Below, piece after piece: positions 11,327 through 27,065 of a stretch of 64,000 bases of DNA. Both the position numbers and the translations under genes were made by a program. Each line of letters begins with the position of its first letter. Position 1 is the first letter of the stretch. Source of the stretch: Siniperca chuatsi (lineage: Eukaryota; Chordata; Actinopteri; Centrarchiformes; Sinipercidae); assembly GCF_020085105.1 (NCBI RefSeq), contig NC_058052.1, forward strand, positions 29,326,733 through 29,390,732, read 5' to 3'. The notes below the pieces were generated by a model. That model was not told where the DNA came from. It did no database searches and was given only the letters and a program-made list of their open reading frames with translations.

Positions 11327-13135
11327 CAGTGGTTGTAGTGGGAGGTGTTGTCGACTCGCTGGTTTATTTCCATCTCTGACTGCAGCTGAATCCAGTTTCC
11401 TACAGAAAAGTGTTCGGACCTGGTTATAATCAGTGTATAAACACTGATGTAGTTGTAAGCAGACGTAAGATATTTTTAAAAAGACGTATTTTATGTTATT
11501 ACAGCTGTTTAATATATTATCATTCAGGATGTGTTGATGCAGCCGCCTCCTCTTCTGGCTGCAGGAGTTCTGGTTAACAAACACGTTAATCAGCACTTAG
11601 ATCTGCGTGTTATTAACCAGTTATTACGTCTTTATGCGCTGATTTTACGAGATGAACGGGGGGAGGACGAAAACAACGACACGGTTTTACATTTATTCAT
11701 TTTATTTGTTCGTCAAAGTTACATTCTCGTCGTATCGTTGCGTGTTTTATGGCTGGTTTTTTGGCGCTAACTGAAACGTGTATCAACAGCTGAACGTCGT
11801 CGGCTCCCAGTTTTAGTTGTGTTCAAACAACTCTGGCTTCTTTGTTCAGTGAGAAACTGTATCGGCACTGAAGCCCAGGTGTTGAAAGGTGTCCAGCCCG
11901 AGCGTTTGGTGCCCAGTCGGGAGCCACTGCGTCCTTTAATGGTGGCCGGCTGTTGTAGCGCCCCCTAGAGCCAGACGCTGTTTGTAAATGCTGAAACGCG
12001 GAGTTGAAAAGCATCCAGACGCACAGTTTCACCAAAACGCGCTAAAAAATGTACAATCTGACACTCTGAGTGGTGCCGTGTGATGTAATGCATCCTGTCG
12101 ACAGACGGGTTCCAGTAGTTCCCCAGTTTTAGTCTTAGCGGACAAAAACCAGACCAGTAAACGGCCTCTATAAACCGCCTTTCTGTTTCTGCATCAGAGT
12201 CCATGTTGCCGGGCTAAACAAAGGCGGGATGGACACGTTTGTGGACAACCTGCCCGGTTTCCCCGACAACATCCGTCCCAGCTCGACCGGAGGTTACTGG
12301 GTGGCCATGTCTGCGGTGCGGCCGAACCCCGGCTTTTCCATGCTGGACTTCCTGTCCCAGAGACCCTGGATCAAGAAACTCATCTTCAAGGTAAAAAGGC
12401 ACAGAGAGAGAGAGATCAGGTCCAGACCTCCAGCTGGTCCTGGACTTCCTGGAACCTCATAGAAACTTTCAGAAACAGTTTTCAGGGAAGGAAGTTTTGA
12501 GATCCAGATCAGCCAATCGGCGTGAAGCACCTTTCACTGTGGATGCACTATGCGTGTCCTGGTAGAGGAGATACTGACTCCCAGGTGTCCACATAGAGGC
12601 GATAACGGACTCGCAGCAGGAAACACTCTTGTCTGTTGACCCAGACGGAGCTCTGTCTCCAGACTCGGACCTCTGAACGTCCTGGAAGTCTTCCAGGAAT
12701 ATTGCAGAATGTGTTTTCACCCAGTTATTACATCAGATACTTTTCAGACTGAAAATATGAACAAACCACGGAGGCGGTGTAAAGTAGAAGTCTGAAGCTT
12801 GATGTTAAGGTCAGACAGTGTAATGCAATAAACAATCTTCTTTTCTACCTTCCTCCCTCCTTCTTTGTAACCTCCATTTTGCTACCTTGCCATCCTTCTT
12901 CATCCCTGTCCTCGCTCCTCTGCAGCTCTTCAGTCAGGAGGTGCTGATGAAGTTCGTCCCTCGGTACAGCCTGGTGGCGGAGCTCCACGACGGCGGCATC
13001 TGCACTCGGAGCTTCCACGACCCCAACGGCCTGGTGGTGGCCTACGTCAGTGAGGTCCACGAGTACGATGGGAGTCTGTACCTGGGCTCCTTCCGCTCGC
13101 CGTACATCGCCAAACTCGACCTGCGCAAGGTCTAA
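1730..13135 (+). CDS. apmap: APMAP, adipocyte plasma membrane-associated protein, complete, nine exons
   Basis: Exons: 1730-1821, 3883-3999, 4603-4718, 5169-5261, 7895-8011, 9082-9256, 9591-9725, 12198-12390, 12926-13135. All introns are GT-AG, phases agree, and the 1248 nt encode 415 aa (human 416). The family is a single-pass type II membrane protein with a strictosidine-synthase-like six-bladed beta-propeller; arylesterase activity and a role in adipocytes are reported for mammals. A short basic N-terminus carries RPQVITD. A hydrophobic anchor spans about residues 40-60 and is followed by LESPI. Propeller signatures are CGRPLGI with a conserved NGT sequon at 159-161, FINDL (198-202), FTDSS (213-217), FPNGIQL (257-263) and FPDNIRPS (303-310). 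The start is chosen because MNESEGLRFRR matches the family N-terminus. AATAAA at 13260-13265, 125 bases after the TAA, is the probable poly(A) signal. No disabling change is seen. Confidence 0.97.
2173..3151. repeat. Palindrome-rich minisatellite in APMAP intron 1
   Basis: About 0.98 kb of nested tandem repeats is built from the blocks AACGGTACATGTTAGC, GTACCGGTACATG and CTGTTACAGCTGTCTG in irregular order. Many blocks are self-complementary: GTACCGGTAC and GTTACAGCTGTAAC are perfect palindromes, and adjacent blocks extend them. Copies differ by single bases and by presence or absence of whole blocks, which suggests turnover by slippage or unequal exchange. It lies inside intron 1 (1822-3882), well clear of the splice sites. 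Confidence 0.93.
4735..4815. repeat. GTTTA-type simple repeat
   Basis: An imperfect pentanucleotide tract (GTTTA/GTTTCA) sits just after APMAP exon 3. A more degenerate version of the same motif recurs at about 5284-5400 in the next intron. Confidence 0.7.
5800..6035 (+). repeat. Possible non-LTR retroelement 3' tail in APMAP intron 4
   Basis: An AT-rich stretch ends in a CCAATAAAGCCCCACTGAA motif, which resembles the 3' ends of some fish LINEs and SINEs. No protein remnant is visible, so the class is uncertain. It lies between APMAP exons 4 and 5. Confidence 0.3.
6609..7808. mobile_element. Fold-back (inverted) Tc1/mariner element, copy 1, in APMAP intron 4
   Basis: The element is bounded by TA dinucleotides (6607-6608 and 7809-7810) with CAG/CTG termini, as expected for Tc1 insertion. 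Both ends carry the 3' part of a Tc1 transposase facing outward: 6748-6984 on the minus strand and 7360-7596 on the plus strand. Each reads SQSPDLNP, then (I/V)EMLW and KAVHARKPSNV, up to GGATSY. The middle (about 7114-7340, minus strand) encodes the HTH-side segment SVHDSAIRKKLGKNGLHGR, which runs directly into NGTMNSAVY, so the catalytic part containing the first Asp is deleted. The left terminal repeat is shorter than the right. No intact transposase exists, so movement would need enzyme supplied in trans. The long inverted arms could form a hairpin in the APMAP pre-mRNA. Confidence 0.9.
8150..8345 (-). mobile_element. Probable L2/Maui-type LINE 3' tail in APMAP intron 5
   Basis: On the minus strand the motif GTGGAAGCTAACGGGATCC followed by AATAAA-like sequence resembles the conserved 3' end of teleost L2/Maui LINEs. 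No reverse-transcriptase sequence is attached, so this is at most a heavily 5'-truncated copy. The family name is from recollection of the tail motif, not from a search. Confidence 0.45.
9726..10800. other. APMAP intron 7, left part: mostly unassigned
   Basis: After exon 7 there is a short ATT microsatellite (about 9787-9815). The rest is unassigned unique-looking DNA with no exon-like open frame. The intron continues through the SINE and TG tract described separately to exon 8 at 12198. Confidence 0.6.
10806..10985 (+). mobile_element. tRNA-derived SINE in APMAP intron 7
   Basis: The head has an A-box-like region (GGTAGCTCACCCGGCAGAGC) and a GC-rich tRNA-like body. It is followed by the fish SINE tail CCCTTTGCTGCAGGTCGTC, CTCTCTCTC, then CAAATAAAG and an (AATA)n terminus. 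TAAAATGAA occurs just before the head and again right after the tail (about 10979-10987), consistent with a target-site duplication. The element is diverged, so it is an old insertion. Confidence 0.85.
11287..11322. repeat. (TG)n microsatellite
   Basis: A nearly pure TG dinucleotide tract lies in APMAP intron 7. No coding or splice signal is associated with it. Confidence 0.95.
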
Positions 13136-16100
13136 AAACCGACGAATCAACAGACGGACTTTTCTGACTTCTCCGTGTGCCTAAAGGATTAATATGAAGT
13201 CTGAAACCGCGACGCAGCGTTCGTCTTTAACACTGATGTCATGATGCGCCGGGAGCTGAAATAAAAACCGTCACAGGTGGTTTGTCAAACTCTGTCGGCG
13301 TTCGGTCAACACTTTTGTTTCAGAGTGAAATTTCTCGACAGCTATTTAAGGGATTAACACGAAATTAGGTTCAAACACTCATGAATCCCAGTGACGCCAC
13401 CAACAGGAGAGCCCGACAGTGTGCTCGCGTTAGCCGATCTCTGTTTTGTTTTGTGGACGTCGTGAACCACACGGGGGCTGGGTATCGAACTTTAATACCT
13501 TTTTGGTACCGACTGAAATGCGTCTGTAGCTCCGAGCATCAAAACCTGTCAGAAACTGAGAGTTGAATCAAATGTCTGCTCAGATTCGTGATCTTCTTTA
13601 TATTCTAGAGTTCCTGATTTAAACCCTCATTTCTTCAGTTTTAGTCTGTATTTTATTTAGACATTTAACTTTAACTTTGGCTTCTTTTGTTCAATGAAAA
13701 AAAAAGGTTTTCATAGAAAAACATGTTTATATCTTTCAAGGTGAGAAGTGTTGTTTTGGTATTGGTACTGAAACTCAGGTTCTGACCGGAAACCCAGCCC
13801 CAGAACCACTCGCACTAACCGGCTGAAAAACTGCTCGCAAGCTAGCTCAAGCTAATTAACTCGCTCACTAGCTTAGTTAGCTTGCTCATTGAAGCGCTCA
13901 CTAGCAAGCTAGCTCGCTCGATCAGTGTAGCACTACGTATATAAAACTTGTGCAGGCAAACAGGAGGAATTCCGTACGTTGTATTTTACGTACAACTTTA
14001 CTTGGGTTTTTTTGCTCGTTGATGTTTTGGGACACACGCAGGTCATTTCTCACTACCTCCAGAGCTAACTTTGTATTGTCTGGGTTAGCGTCGTTATTGC
14101 TACTAGCTGCCATCTCTCACTTTAATACGTTAGCTAGCCTGAGCCGACAGATGTCTATCAAAGTGTGGTTAAAAAAAAAGTAATTTTATTAGTTTCCAGC
14201 GTTATTTCTAATTACTGAAAATGTCTATATATAAGCTTCATAACCTCGCGGCAATGACTTTTCTACCCCGCTGCTGTGTTCAGCGTCGATTGTTTGTAAA
14301 ACAAGGAAAATTAAGTTTAATTACTTTGAATGAGACCTTTGGTTGGCGTGAGGCGTCCGTGTTTGTTTGGTTATATTATTTAGCACCAAGTCAGAAATAT
14401 CAGAGCTTTCAGAAAGTTCGAGTCGTGATTGCATGTTGACATAAAAGCTGTTTACAAGTCAGAAAGTATGTGATGCATAATGCACGAGGCATGTTAACAA
14501 GTTAGAAGGTGAACAAGTTAGTAATATTTAGCATGTTGTTGATGTGCTAAATATTACATACTAAATCTTAGCATGATACTGTAAACATGGTAACATGCTA
14601 ATATTCACATGCTAACATTTAAAATAACATAACCTAAATTTTACAAATGTTACACGCTACAAACACAGCATGTTAAAAACTACTGGGTGTCAAGGCGTCT
14701 AAATATAACACACTATTGACTCTAATACAGTCAGCAGTTTACCTACACCTGTACCTATTGATTGTACCTGGTTTCACACCAATAATCAACAACAGAAGCA
14801 GCTAACTGTGGCTGTTTAACGGTGTGACTGTTAGCAACCGTCTCGGAAAAATAACAACAGTTGGAATAACGTTTCTTTCCCACTTTGCTGACATTGTGTG
14901 AATGCAGCATTATGCCGCGTTCACGTCATATTGAAGCTACCGTAATTACGACTGGGAAACCGAAAGGGAAGAACAGGAAAAACACCTGTTGTTCCGACCT
15001 GGTAGCGTTCACACATTATTCCAAGGTGGTTAGCCTTAATGCTAACCTTGTAGCTACACCAGATGAAACATATAATAAACTAAATTAGCTAATTCTGTTG
15101 TTACGTATTTGTAGCTGTTCGTTACCAAGTGAAACGAGATACAAACAAATGGACTGATTTATTGTTAATATTGTTGCTTAATAGTTAAATCTTGAACTAC
15201 AAGTCGGAGGCTGACATGAGCGCTTTTTTCCCACTCGGCTGCTCGTAGTTACGATTGAAACGACATGACATGAACGCAGCATTAATAATACGAAAGTGCT
15301 TGAAAAATAAACAAACATGGACGCCGCACGTCAGGTTAAGTCTTTTTGTTCAGCGTAAATTAACTCTTTAACGACTGCAGTGTCACGATTTGAGTTTTTG
15401 CCCTCACACTGTGATTATTCATCTTCAGTTTCCCGCCTCTACAGCCCATGTGACGTGAACATAAGTCTTGTTTCAAAATGGCTGCTGGGACATGCAGATG
15501 GTTTATTTTAATTCACGATTAAAAGAAAACGGCCGACGATCTCGAGGTAACAAGATAACGAGTCTCCGACTTCTAGAGACGCAGACGTTTGATCGTGTTT
15601 GTTGTTTTGAAGTTTTTCATGTCCGAGTTGTTGAGACGAGGTGCCAAATGTAGTGTTTGTCTCACGAGGATCTTTGTTTTTGCACTAAAGACGTTCAGCT
15701 TGTTTTTACATTTGAATGAGTTGAAGCTCAGAGCTGCTGAGACAGAAACAGTCGCTGCAGTTTGATTTCTGTCAGATTAGTTTCGATGTGTATTTTTGTG
15801 TTTTTCCTTCTCGGGATGTGACGCCAGATTGAACTCTTTTCCTTTATTCGGATGAACCTGTTCTGCAGCTTTTCAGCTTCCTTTAATCAAAAACTGAATA
15901 AAATGTGCAGTTTTAATGAACCTGATGTCCGAGGGGTTTTTTCACGAACTCTCCAGCTGAGCACTTTGTCTTTGTGAACTCAGTTAAAGGAAAATCCCAC
16001 TTTATTCTGTCTTATTTTGGTAGCTGTGTCCATCATTTCCATCAGTAATAAAAACTTCTACTCAAGTAAGTTAATATCAGAGATCTGAACGTACCAAAGC

Positions 16101-16616
16101 CACCACAGGTACCAGGTACACCTTCGTTTATACATTTTTGGAGTTTTAATAATGGGTACATTAATGGGTTATGATCTAATAGGGATTTCATATTATTTGG
16201 TGTTTTTACACCTTAAAGAACCCTTAAATTGAAAGATAATATATTGAAATCCATTCATTTATACACTGAATATTCCTTTGAAATCCAATTAAAACACCTT
16301 AATTAAATCAGATTGATACTTTCACCTTAATGATGTTATTAATCTGTAAGTTCATTAAATTTTAAAGTAAAAGGAATTCAGTCGACTTGGTTTTTAGTTG
16401 TTTTTTCATGCTGATTTCTTGGGTATTAAACATTTCTGTAATGTTTTTATGGTAAAACGCTTGCTGCTGTACGTCCTCCCGACCAGCAGGTGGCCTCGTC
16501 TGCACTCAACTCAACATACAGACAGCAGCTGCTGCCACTACAGTCGCCGAAGGTCTCAGCGGAGAAAACAGAGAAACGATCTGCAGAAAAACTTTCATAT
16601 CCAAAAGGCAGATGGT
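13136..16616. other. Intergenic region between APMAP and the cystatin gene (tail-to-tail)
   Basis: The region holds the APMAP 3' UTR to about 13.28 kb, then no gene I can support. Notable content is a patch rich in GCTAGC/CTAGCT motifs at 13840-13922 and a patch of GCATG/TAACATGCTAA motifs at 14480-14660, the latter like a common dispersed teleost repeat. The two flanking genes converge here, so only their 3' ends face this region. Confidence 0.55.
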
Positions 16617-16622
16617 TTTATT
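16617..16622 (-). terminator. Polyadenylation signal of the cystatin gene
   Basis: AATAAA on the minus strand lies 127 bases beyond the cystatin stop codon, the usual position for a short 3' UTR. Confidence 0.65.
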
Positions 16623-16748
16623 TTGTGTGAAAAGTTAGTTTTACAGATGAGGCGTGGAGAAGCAGGTCAGACAGGTGGACAGGTGGATGTGAACTCCATC
16701 AGGGATGAAGATGATGGAGGATGAAGATGATGGAGGCAGCTGGAGGTT

Positions 16749-20229
<3,481 letters not shown>

Positions 20230-20350
20230 GCACTCTGTGTCTCTGGGAGGACTCGTCTGTGTTTCCTGTGAGGCGGCGACACTCTGACCACAGATCAGCT
20301 CTGACCACAGCAGCGGGAACAAACTCTGCAGCGAACATGTCAGGTTTCCT

Positions 20351-22756
20351 GGACTCTCTTCGGACTTTTATAAGCACTTTTGGGAGGATCTTAAGGATTT
20401 GTTCTTCCTTGCCATAACGGAAAGTATCAAAAACAAAACTCTGTTGACTACTATGAAACAAGGGCTCATATCACTTATTCCAAAAACTGGAAAGGATAAG
20501 AAATATCTGGACAATCTGAGACCGATAACACTACTTAATGTAGATTATAAATTGTTGACTCATGCCATTGCAAATAGGCTTAAGGTAGGTATCTCGCAAA
20601 TTATCAGTGAATCTCAGTCTGGTTTTCTCAGAGGTCGGTCAATCCATGACAATATTAGGCTTGTTCTTGATTTATTGGACTATAGTGACAATATCGAAGA
20701 TGATGGTTTTATTTTGTTTTTGGATTTCTGTAAGGCTTTTGACCGGGTAGAACACTCCTTTATGTTTGATACTCTAAGATACTTTAATTTTGGAAGTGCC
20801 TTCTGTGATATTATTCAAATGCTGTATAGTGATATCAATAGTGCTGTTCTGTTGCCCTTTGGCACATGTAGACGTTTTGATGTAAAGAGAGGGATACGGC
20901 AAGGGTGCCCTTCCTCTCCACTCTTATTTATTATGGTTGCAAAAATTCTGAGCATAATGATATAAACCTGTGAAGAATTAAAGAAATTAGATGTTTTGGG
21001 ATATCCACTTGCGATAAGTCAGTTAGCGGACGATACCACGCTGTTTTTGAAAAACAAGACTCAAATACCAATAGCTCTGAAAGTTGTTGCTCGTTTCTCA
21101 GAAGCATCTGGTCTTTATCTAAATGTGGGTAAATGTGAGCTGATGGCCATCCACGATCACCCGCAAATACCGTTATATGGTATACCTGTCAAGGATCAAG
21201 TCAAATATTTAGGTATTATTGTAACGAAAAGTGAAATAGATAGAGAGTATAATTTTGATGGTGTTTTAAAGAAGAGTAAAACAATTCTGAACATGTGGTT
21301 GCAGAGAGACCTATCTATTTTTGGAAGATTATTACTCTCTAAAATGGAGGGTCTCTCGAGACTTATTTATCCAGCATATTCCCTGAACATACCTCAAAAA
21401 GTGATCAAACAAATCAATCAAAATAACTTCAATTTTCTCTGGAGAAATAAGCATCATTATATAAGGAAAAATGATATTGTTAAATCTTTAGAAGAAGGCG
21501 GCCTGAATGCCATTGATTTCGACCCAATGAATGGCACTTTAAAATTACGGTGGTTACAAAATTTTATAACAAATCTAGACAGTTTCTGGTTCAATCTCCC
21601 CGCTAAAATATTCTCTAGTTTTGGTGGTGTCGAATTTCTTATTAAATGTGACTTTGAGTTATCCAAATTACCCATTAAGTTGTCTAAGTTTCATGGACAA
21701 GTTCTCCAGTACTGGAAATTAATTTATAATCATAATTTTTCGCCCCATGATACACCTTTATGGAATAACAGGTATATACTGATTAGGAAAAAATCCTTCT
21801 TTTACAAACACTGGGCTGAACAGGGTGTAATGCTGGTTTTACATTTAATGGATGACAGGGGTAATTTACTTAACTATTCAGATTTCATTCACAAATATAA
21901 TATTATTTGTTCTAATCAACAATTTACACAAGTCATCAATGCGATTCCACAGCTGTGATTGGTTCTGTTAAAGGTTTCTGGATGAACACACTCTGCTCCC
22001 CGACTGTTTCCCTGAACTGTTCAAAACATTTCCTTTTTAAACAGAAAATGTAACAACAAGTTCTTAAGATCCGTTTTATCCAATGAATGTTTTCCTTTGC
22101 CTTTAAGAAGACGAAATATTATGGAAGGTTTCACCAGTCAAAATGTAAAAAAGTTCAGATGTAACTGTTTAAAACTTCCTGTCCCACCCAAAGCTAAAGA
22201 GGTACGTTTCAAATTGTTAAATAATGTTTATCCATGCAAAGAATTTTTACATTCAAAATTTAATATTGAAGACAATGTTTGTACTTTTTGTTTAGCTAAC
22301 ATTGAAACAGATGAGCATCTCTTTTTCTCGTGTGTTTATTCAAAGATATTTTGGGATAGTTTCTGTATTTGGGTTTATCAAAACAACTCTGGTGTCCGAT
22401 CTTTCGATTACAGTGATGTTAAATTTGGCGTTGTACTGAAGGACAAATCAAAAGATTTAACAATTAATAGCATGATTGTTATGGCAATTTTTTTCATTCA
22501 CAAATGTAAATTTGGCAACATTAAACCTTTATTTAATGTTTTTATTCATGATATGTCATCTTTAAAAGAGTCTTTGAATGTCTGTAAATCTAAGAATGCA
22601 CTTTGGCTATGTAATAATCTGGAAGCTCTTTCTTTGAACCCTGTAACTTTGTAATTACGGCTTTCTTTGTTCTTGGTTTCATTTTTGTTCAATTGTTCGA
22701 CCTGCTCTTCTTGAAATATTGAATGTTTAATAAGCCTGTATGCTTTTTGAAATAAA

Positions 22757-22796
<40 letters not shown>
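20351..22796 (+). mobile_element. 5'-truncated L1/Tx1-group LINE with poly(A) tail and 13-bp target duplication
   Basis: Flanking direct repeats TGTCAGGTTTCCT at 20338-20350 and 22797-22809 and a long A tract ending at 22794 define the insertion. The body encodes ORF2-type reverse transcriptase in one frame: DFYKHFWEDL near 20363, LRPITLLNVDYK, FLDFCKAFDRVEH (motif A), GIRQGCPSSPL (motif B), QLADDTTLF (motif C) and KVKYLG-type sequence. A C-terminal segment contains CTFC with DEHLFFSC (22283-22332), a zinc-binding-like cluster. The frame is broken by a stop at 20963-20965 and by further stops around 21956-22090, with no frameshift between the three open segments. The endonuclease domain and ORF1 are absent. 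The element is dead but the tail is intact, suggesting moderate age. It sits about 120 bp upstream of the cystatin ATG, antisense to that gene. Confidence 0.95.
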
Positions 22797-22809
22797 TGTC
22801 AGGTTTCCT

Positions 22810-25800
22810 CTGAACGTTCAAACTGCTGCTGGCTCCACAGGAAGTCTCTGTTTCCCAGCATGCAGCGCAGCTCAGCTCCGTCACAGCTGACAGTGATCAG
22901 TTAGTTCAGGCTCCGCCTCCTCGTTTCGGCAACATGGCCGCTTCTCTGTGACACTGATGGAGTGAGACAGGAAGCAGACGTTACCCGGACACTTTCACGT
23001 GTCTGTTATCAAACTGAGAGAAAGTCAAACACGTCTTCAAACTCATTTCTTGTTTTCCTGAAAGTTTGAAAGTGTGATTTTTCTTTTATTCACATACTGA
23101 CATTTGACAGCAGCGGTAAACCTTTCGAGCAGCAGCCAGATAGTTGATCCAGAATGACTTTGACGCTGTTGTTGCTCGAGCTAACAGGTGCTAACTGGCT
23201 AATTCTGGAAGCAGTTGTTTCTAGCTTAAGAGAGGCAGGGGCCACGTGATTGGCTGACAGGTGAGGACAGTGACAACACTACTGTCGCGAAAAAGTGCAT
23301 CCTGAAATAAAAAGTTCTGTTATGAAATAAAAATTAATAAAACTATAAACTCCTTACGTATTATAATAAGAAAAATTGTTTAATTAAACTGTTTAATTTA
23401 TATTTTGTACATATTATAATTGATTCGCATGACTTTTTATTTCAGAATTATTTATTTAATATTGATTTCTTTGGGGCTCCATACATCGGCCAAGTGCTTA
23501 TTTACATACAGAAAAATACAGTTAGTCTGAGTTTGGGTCCATTTAGTTTGCTGACAGGCAGAAGACGACGCCATTAACCCTCGAAAGAGAGATTCCCAGA
23601 GATCAGGTCTTAGTCTACAGGAACACTGTTGGAGTTTTAGAATGAAGCAGAAGAGATGTGTGATAGGAGCTAAGACCAACTTGGCAAACAAAAGCAAACT
23701 GAAGAATCCTCCCGGGATAAACGAAACAAATGCATCTCGCTTGTGTTTCATCCCAGACTCCAGCCATGACTCGGACCGTGAGACGCACTTTTCTGAGGAG
23801 CTTAAAGCCTGAAAACTTCCCTCAGGTGAGGTGCGATGCTCCCGGGCCGGGCAGGCTGAGGGCGCGAGACAGCGATGACCTCGACTCTCAGTCCAGGTTT
23901 AGTTACAACTCTGGAGTAATGCAAGATGGACAGCAAGAGACTGACATTGACTGTTGACTAAAGAATTCCTTTCAAATGAATCGATCAGCTGCATACGGGG
24001 CAACATGGACGCACGTCTCTCAGTAAATTATAACCATCAAGCCAGAGTATAAACAGTGTTTTATATTTGAAAATGTATAAAAGAAAATCTGTATTGTTAT
24101 CGATAATTTTAAGACTCAGCTGAGTTAGTACTGACTTTTCTTAGTGAATACAGTGTGTTTGTACGTCAGTCTGTTCTGCAGAGGTCGACTTCCTCTGAGA
24201 CGCACGGAGCAAACTGTTGTTCGGAGGGAGGGTTGTGGTGGGAGCACCGTCAGGTGTGACTGTGTGGCAACTGGTTGTCATGGCTCACGGGTCAGTAGCA
24301 GGGCTTTGCTTCGGGCCCCAGGGAGGTCAGGACCGGCTCTACCCCCAAAGGCCCTTGAAGACATCACTAAACGCCTGCTAACATTTGATGAAGATGCGAC
24401 AGTCCGAGTCGTCACCCCGGGACAGCCACTGCTACCTCTGCTTCACAGCTTGCGCGACCTACTCACAGGCGCCCGCTGGTGGCGAAGCTGTGCGGCACAT
24501 TCACAAACATCAGTACTTCAGAAAGTACTAAATTATAAAGACATATCGCAGCAGAACATTTGGAATATAAACATTATATATAAACAAATAAGGATCCGGT
24601 TGCAAAGTGACCTGCTGACCTGCGGAGTCAGACAGAAGCGAGCTCAGCAGCCCGCTGCTCGTCTCTGCTGCAGGCCACGTTAGCCGCCGCTCGCATAGCA
24701 CGCCACGACCTCACACCCGGCTGCCAGTGACACAGGGAAGTCACTTAGTGGCAGTTCTGCTCCTAAAACGGTGCTGGCCAACCGCCGTTAAAAACAAAAA
24801 GAAGAAGAAAGAATAAAATCTAAAACCTCCCAGAGCACAAAAATAACCTTTATTGATATTTTATATTTGCTCTCTTTCATACTTTGTACTGCAGCTGCTG
24901 CACAACTGTTTCCCTCTGAATACTGACAGTTATATCTTATCTATCTTATCTTATCTTATGTTGTAAATGTTTAACTGCAGTCAGTGCGACGATGGCTGCT
25001 GATGTACAGGTCAGGTCAAACGTCCTCATGATTAGAGCATCATTTCCTTTCATCACATGATATATCATTTGTATCTGATGATGGGAAATTCCTGAGACCA
25101 GAGTGAACACGCACACGGAGAAAAGAAACGTAAAGGAAGGAGGATTCGTTGGTTTTCAAACATCACAGATCATCAGGATCCGTTTCCCATCGAGTGCTGC
25201 AACCTGCGAAGGAAGGACAGAGTTTAACTCAAACACAAGAATTTACTGTCTGAAGGTGAGCTGAAGCCATTAGTTAATTAATCTATTAAACATTATAAAA
25301 CAAAAAAGAAAAGATTCCATTAATGAAGTTGAAATGTACGTAAATTAAATAAAAATCTGTCTCCACGGAACTTTCTTTAGAAATGTCCACAACACGTGGA
25401 AAAAGCTGCAGAAACATTAATACCAGCGACAGACTTAATAAAACTTTCTTTATAGAGTTGGTGGCTTAAACACCGTGTCCTGCATCGCCTCATGCAATAA
25501 TGTTTATTTTGTAGGTTGAATGCACTTTTGATAAAAGCATCAGCTGCATAAATGTAGTGTAATGTTTATATTTTCAACAGTTTCTCTATTCTAGTGTGTT
25601 TGTGTGTATTTGTATGGATATATATGTGTGAGTATGTGGATACTAAGAGACAGACATACACATGTTTTATTATTACTGCCTTTATTCTCTGTTTCTGTGT
25701 ACGTTCCTTCTGCATGTTGTTAAATACAAACCTGTACAGATGATGTCTTGAGAAAAGGGGATTGATGGGGGACACTGAATCTGTCCCAGCTGAGAGACAC

Positions 25801-27057
25801 GGCATCCAACAGATCAACAGGTAATACAACATGTCCGTTTTATTTCACTTTTATCTGAAAATAATCACAAAAAAATCAACAATTTATTTAAAGGATGTGT
25901 TAAGATCTGCTGATCCCAGATCATCTGGAGATCTGGAGTGTTGTTTTCACTGAAATAAGTTATTATTATGAATTATTGTGAACGGTTATTCAAGCTCTTT
26001 TTGAACTTACATGTCGCTGTTTGTTACTGAATGTTAATAACACGTCAGTCCGTTGCAGTTTTACATTTGTGACAGTTTTAAGGTCAAACTCGAGCTTGTT
26101 GTGTCGAACACAGAGTCGAAATAAGAATATTTTAGTTGTTAAAGAGGAGAAACAGCTACAGTAAATCAAAAAGGTCATATATGGAAGCGTATACGGGACT
26201 ATGTTCAAATGATAATGTAGCTTTATAATTTTACATATGTATGTGTTATTTGAGTAAAAATGAAAATGCAATAATCCAATTTTTATTTTCTTCCCACAGA
26301 GGAAGAGAGCGATGCAGGAACTGGAATCCAAATGGAGATTGAAGGTTTGAATGAGGGGGACAGTAGAGAGGTAGAAGGAGGTGCAGGAAAGATGGAGAAA
26401 ACCAGACATTTTGGGGTAAAAATGAAAATATTTGAAACTTTCATCAGGTGATTCTGTGTCGGTTTGCATCTCTCTGACGTTTTCACACAAAAAACAGATT
26501 TCGTCCTGGCCTCTGTTTTCCTGTAACGCTGATCAGCTCTGTCTGTCCCGATGACCACATTTCCCCTTCAACCTCATTAAAGTTTCATTTAATCTAATCG
26601 TGAGATTGACGTCAGCTTTTAGGAAACAGCTCCTGCTTTTAAAACAGAGCTCGGTACGAGAAATACCTAAATATTCATTTCTTTTAAACATTTCTTGCGC
26701 CTACCTTTGGGTTTGGCACATCAGAAGCTCCGCTAAATGTTTTGAATACGTTGTTAGCGAGGTGATTCCCGTGTTCTTCAAGTCCTGCAAACTCAAGTGG
26801 GACGATAAAGGTGACAGCCTGAAATGTTCAGTTGATCGGTGACGAATTAATCCCCAAATATTTTGATTATCAAGTCATCTTTTCAGTTATTTATTCAGCA
26901 AAAATGCTGCTTCTCAAATGTGAGGATTTGCTGCTTTTCTCACTTTTACATTATTGTAAATGATGGGGGGCGTGGCTCTGATATCTCATCAACCGTTGGA
27001 AGGATTGTGATGAAATGTGGTTCACACATTCATAACTTTGGTGATCCTCTGACCTCT
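22810..27057. other. Intergenic region upstream of the cystatin gene
   Basis: No conserved exon is recognised. Positions 22810-23000 are moderately GC-rich and would have been the upstream flank or promoter of the cystatin gene before the LINE inserted. The 179-codon open stretch at 24144-24683 shows no domain I know. A short TTATC microsatellite lies at about 24930-24960. The remainder is AT-rich DNA without clear structure. Confidence 0.5.
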
Positions 27058-27065
27058 CTCTAGGG

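Noticed and set aside
24144..24683. 179-codon plus-strand frame
   Set aside because: No recognised domain, no splice context, and composition like the surrounding noncoding DNA.
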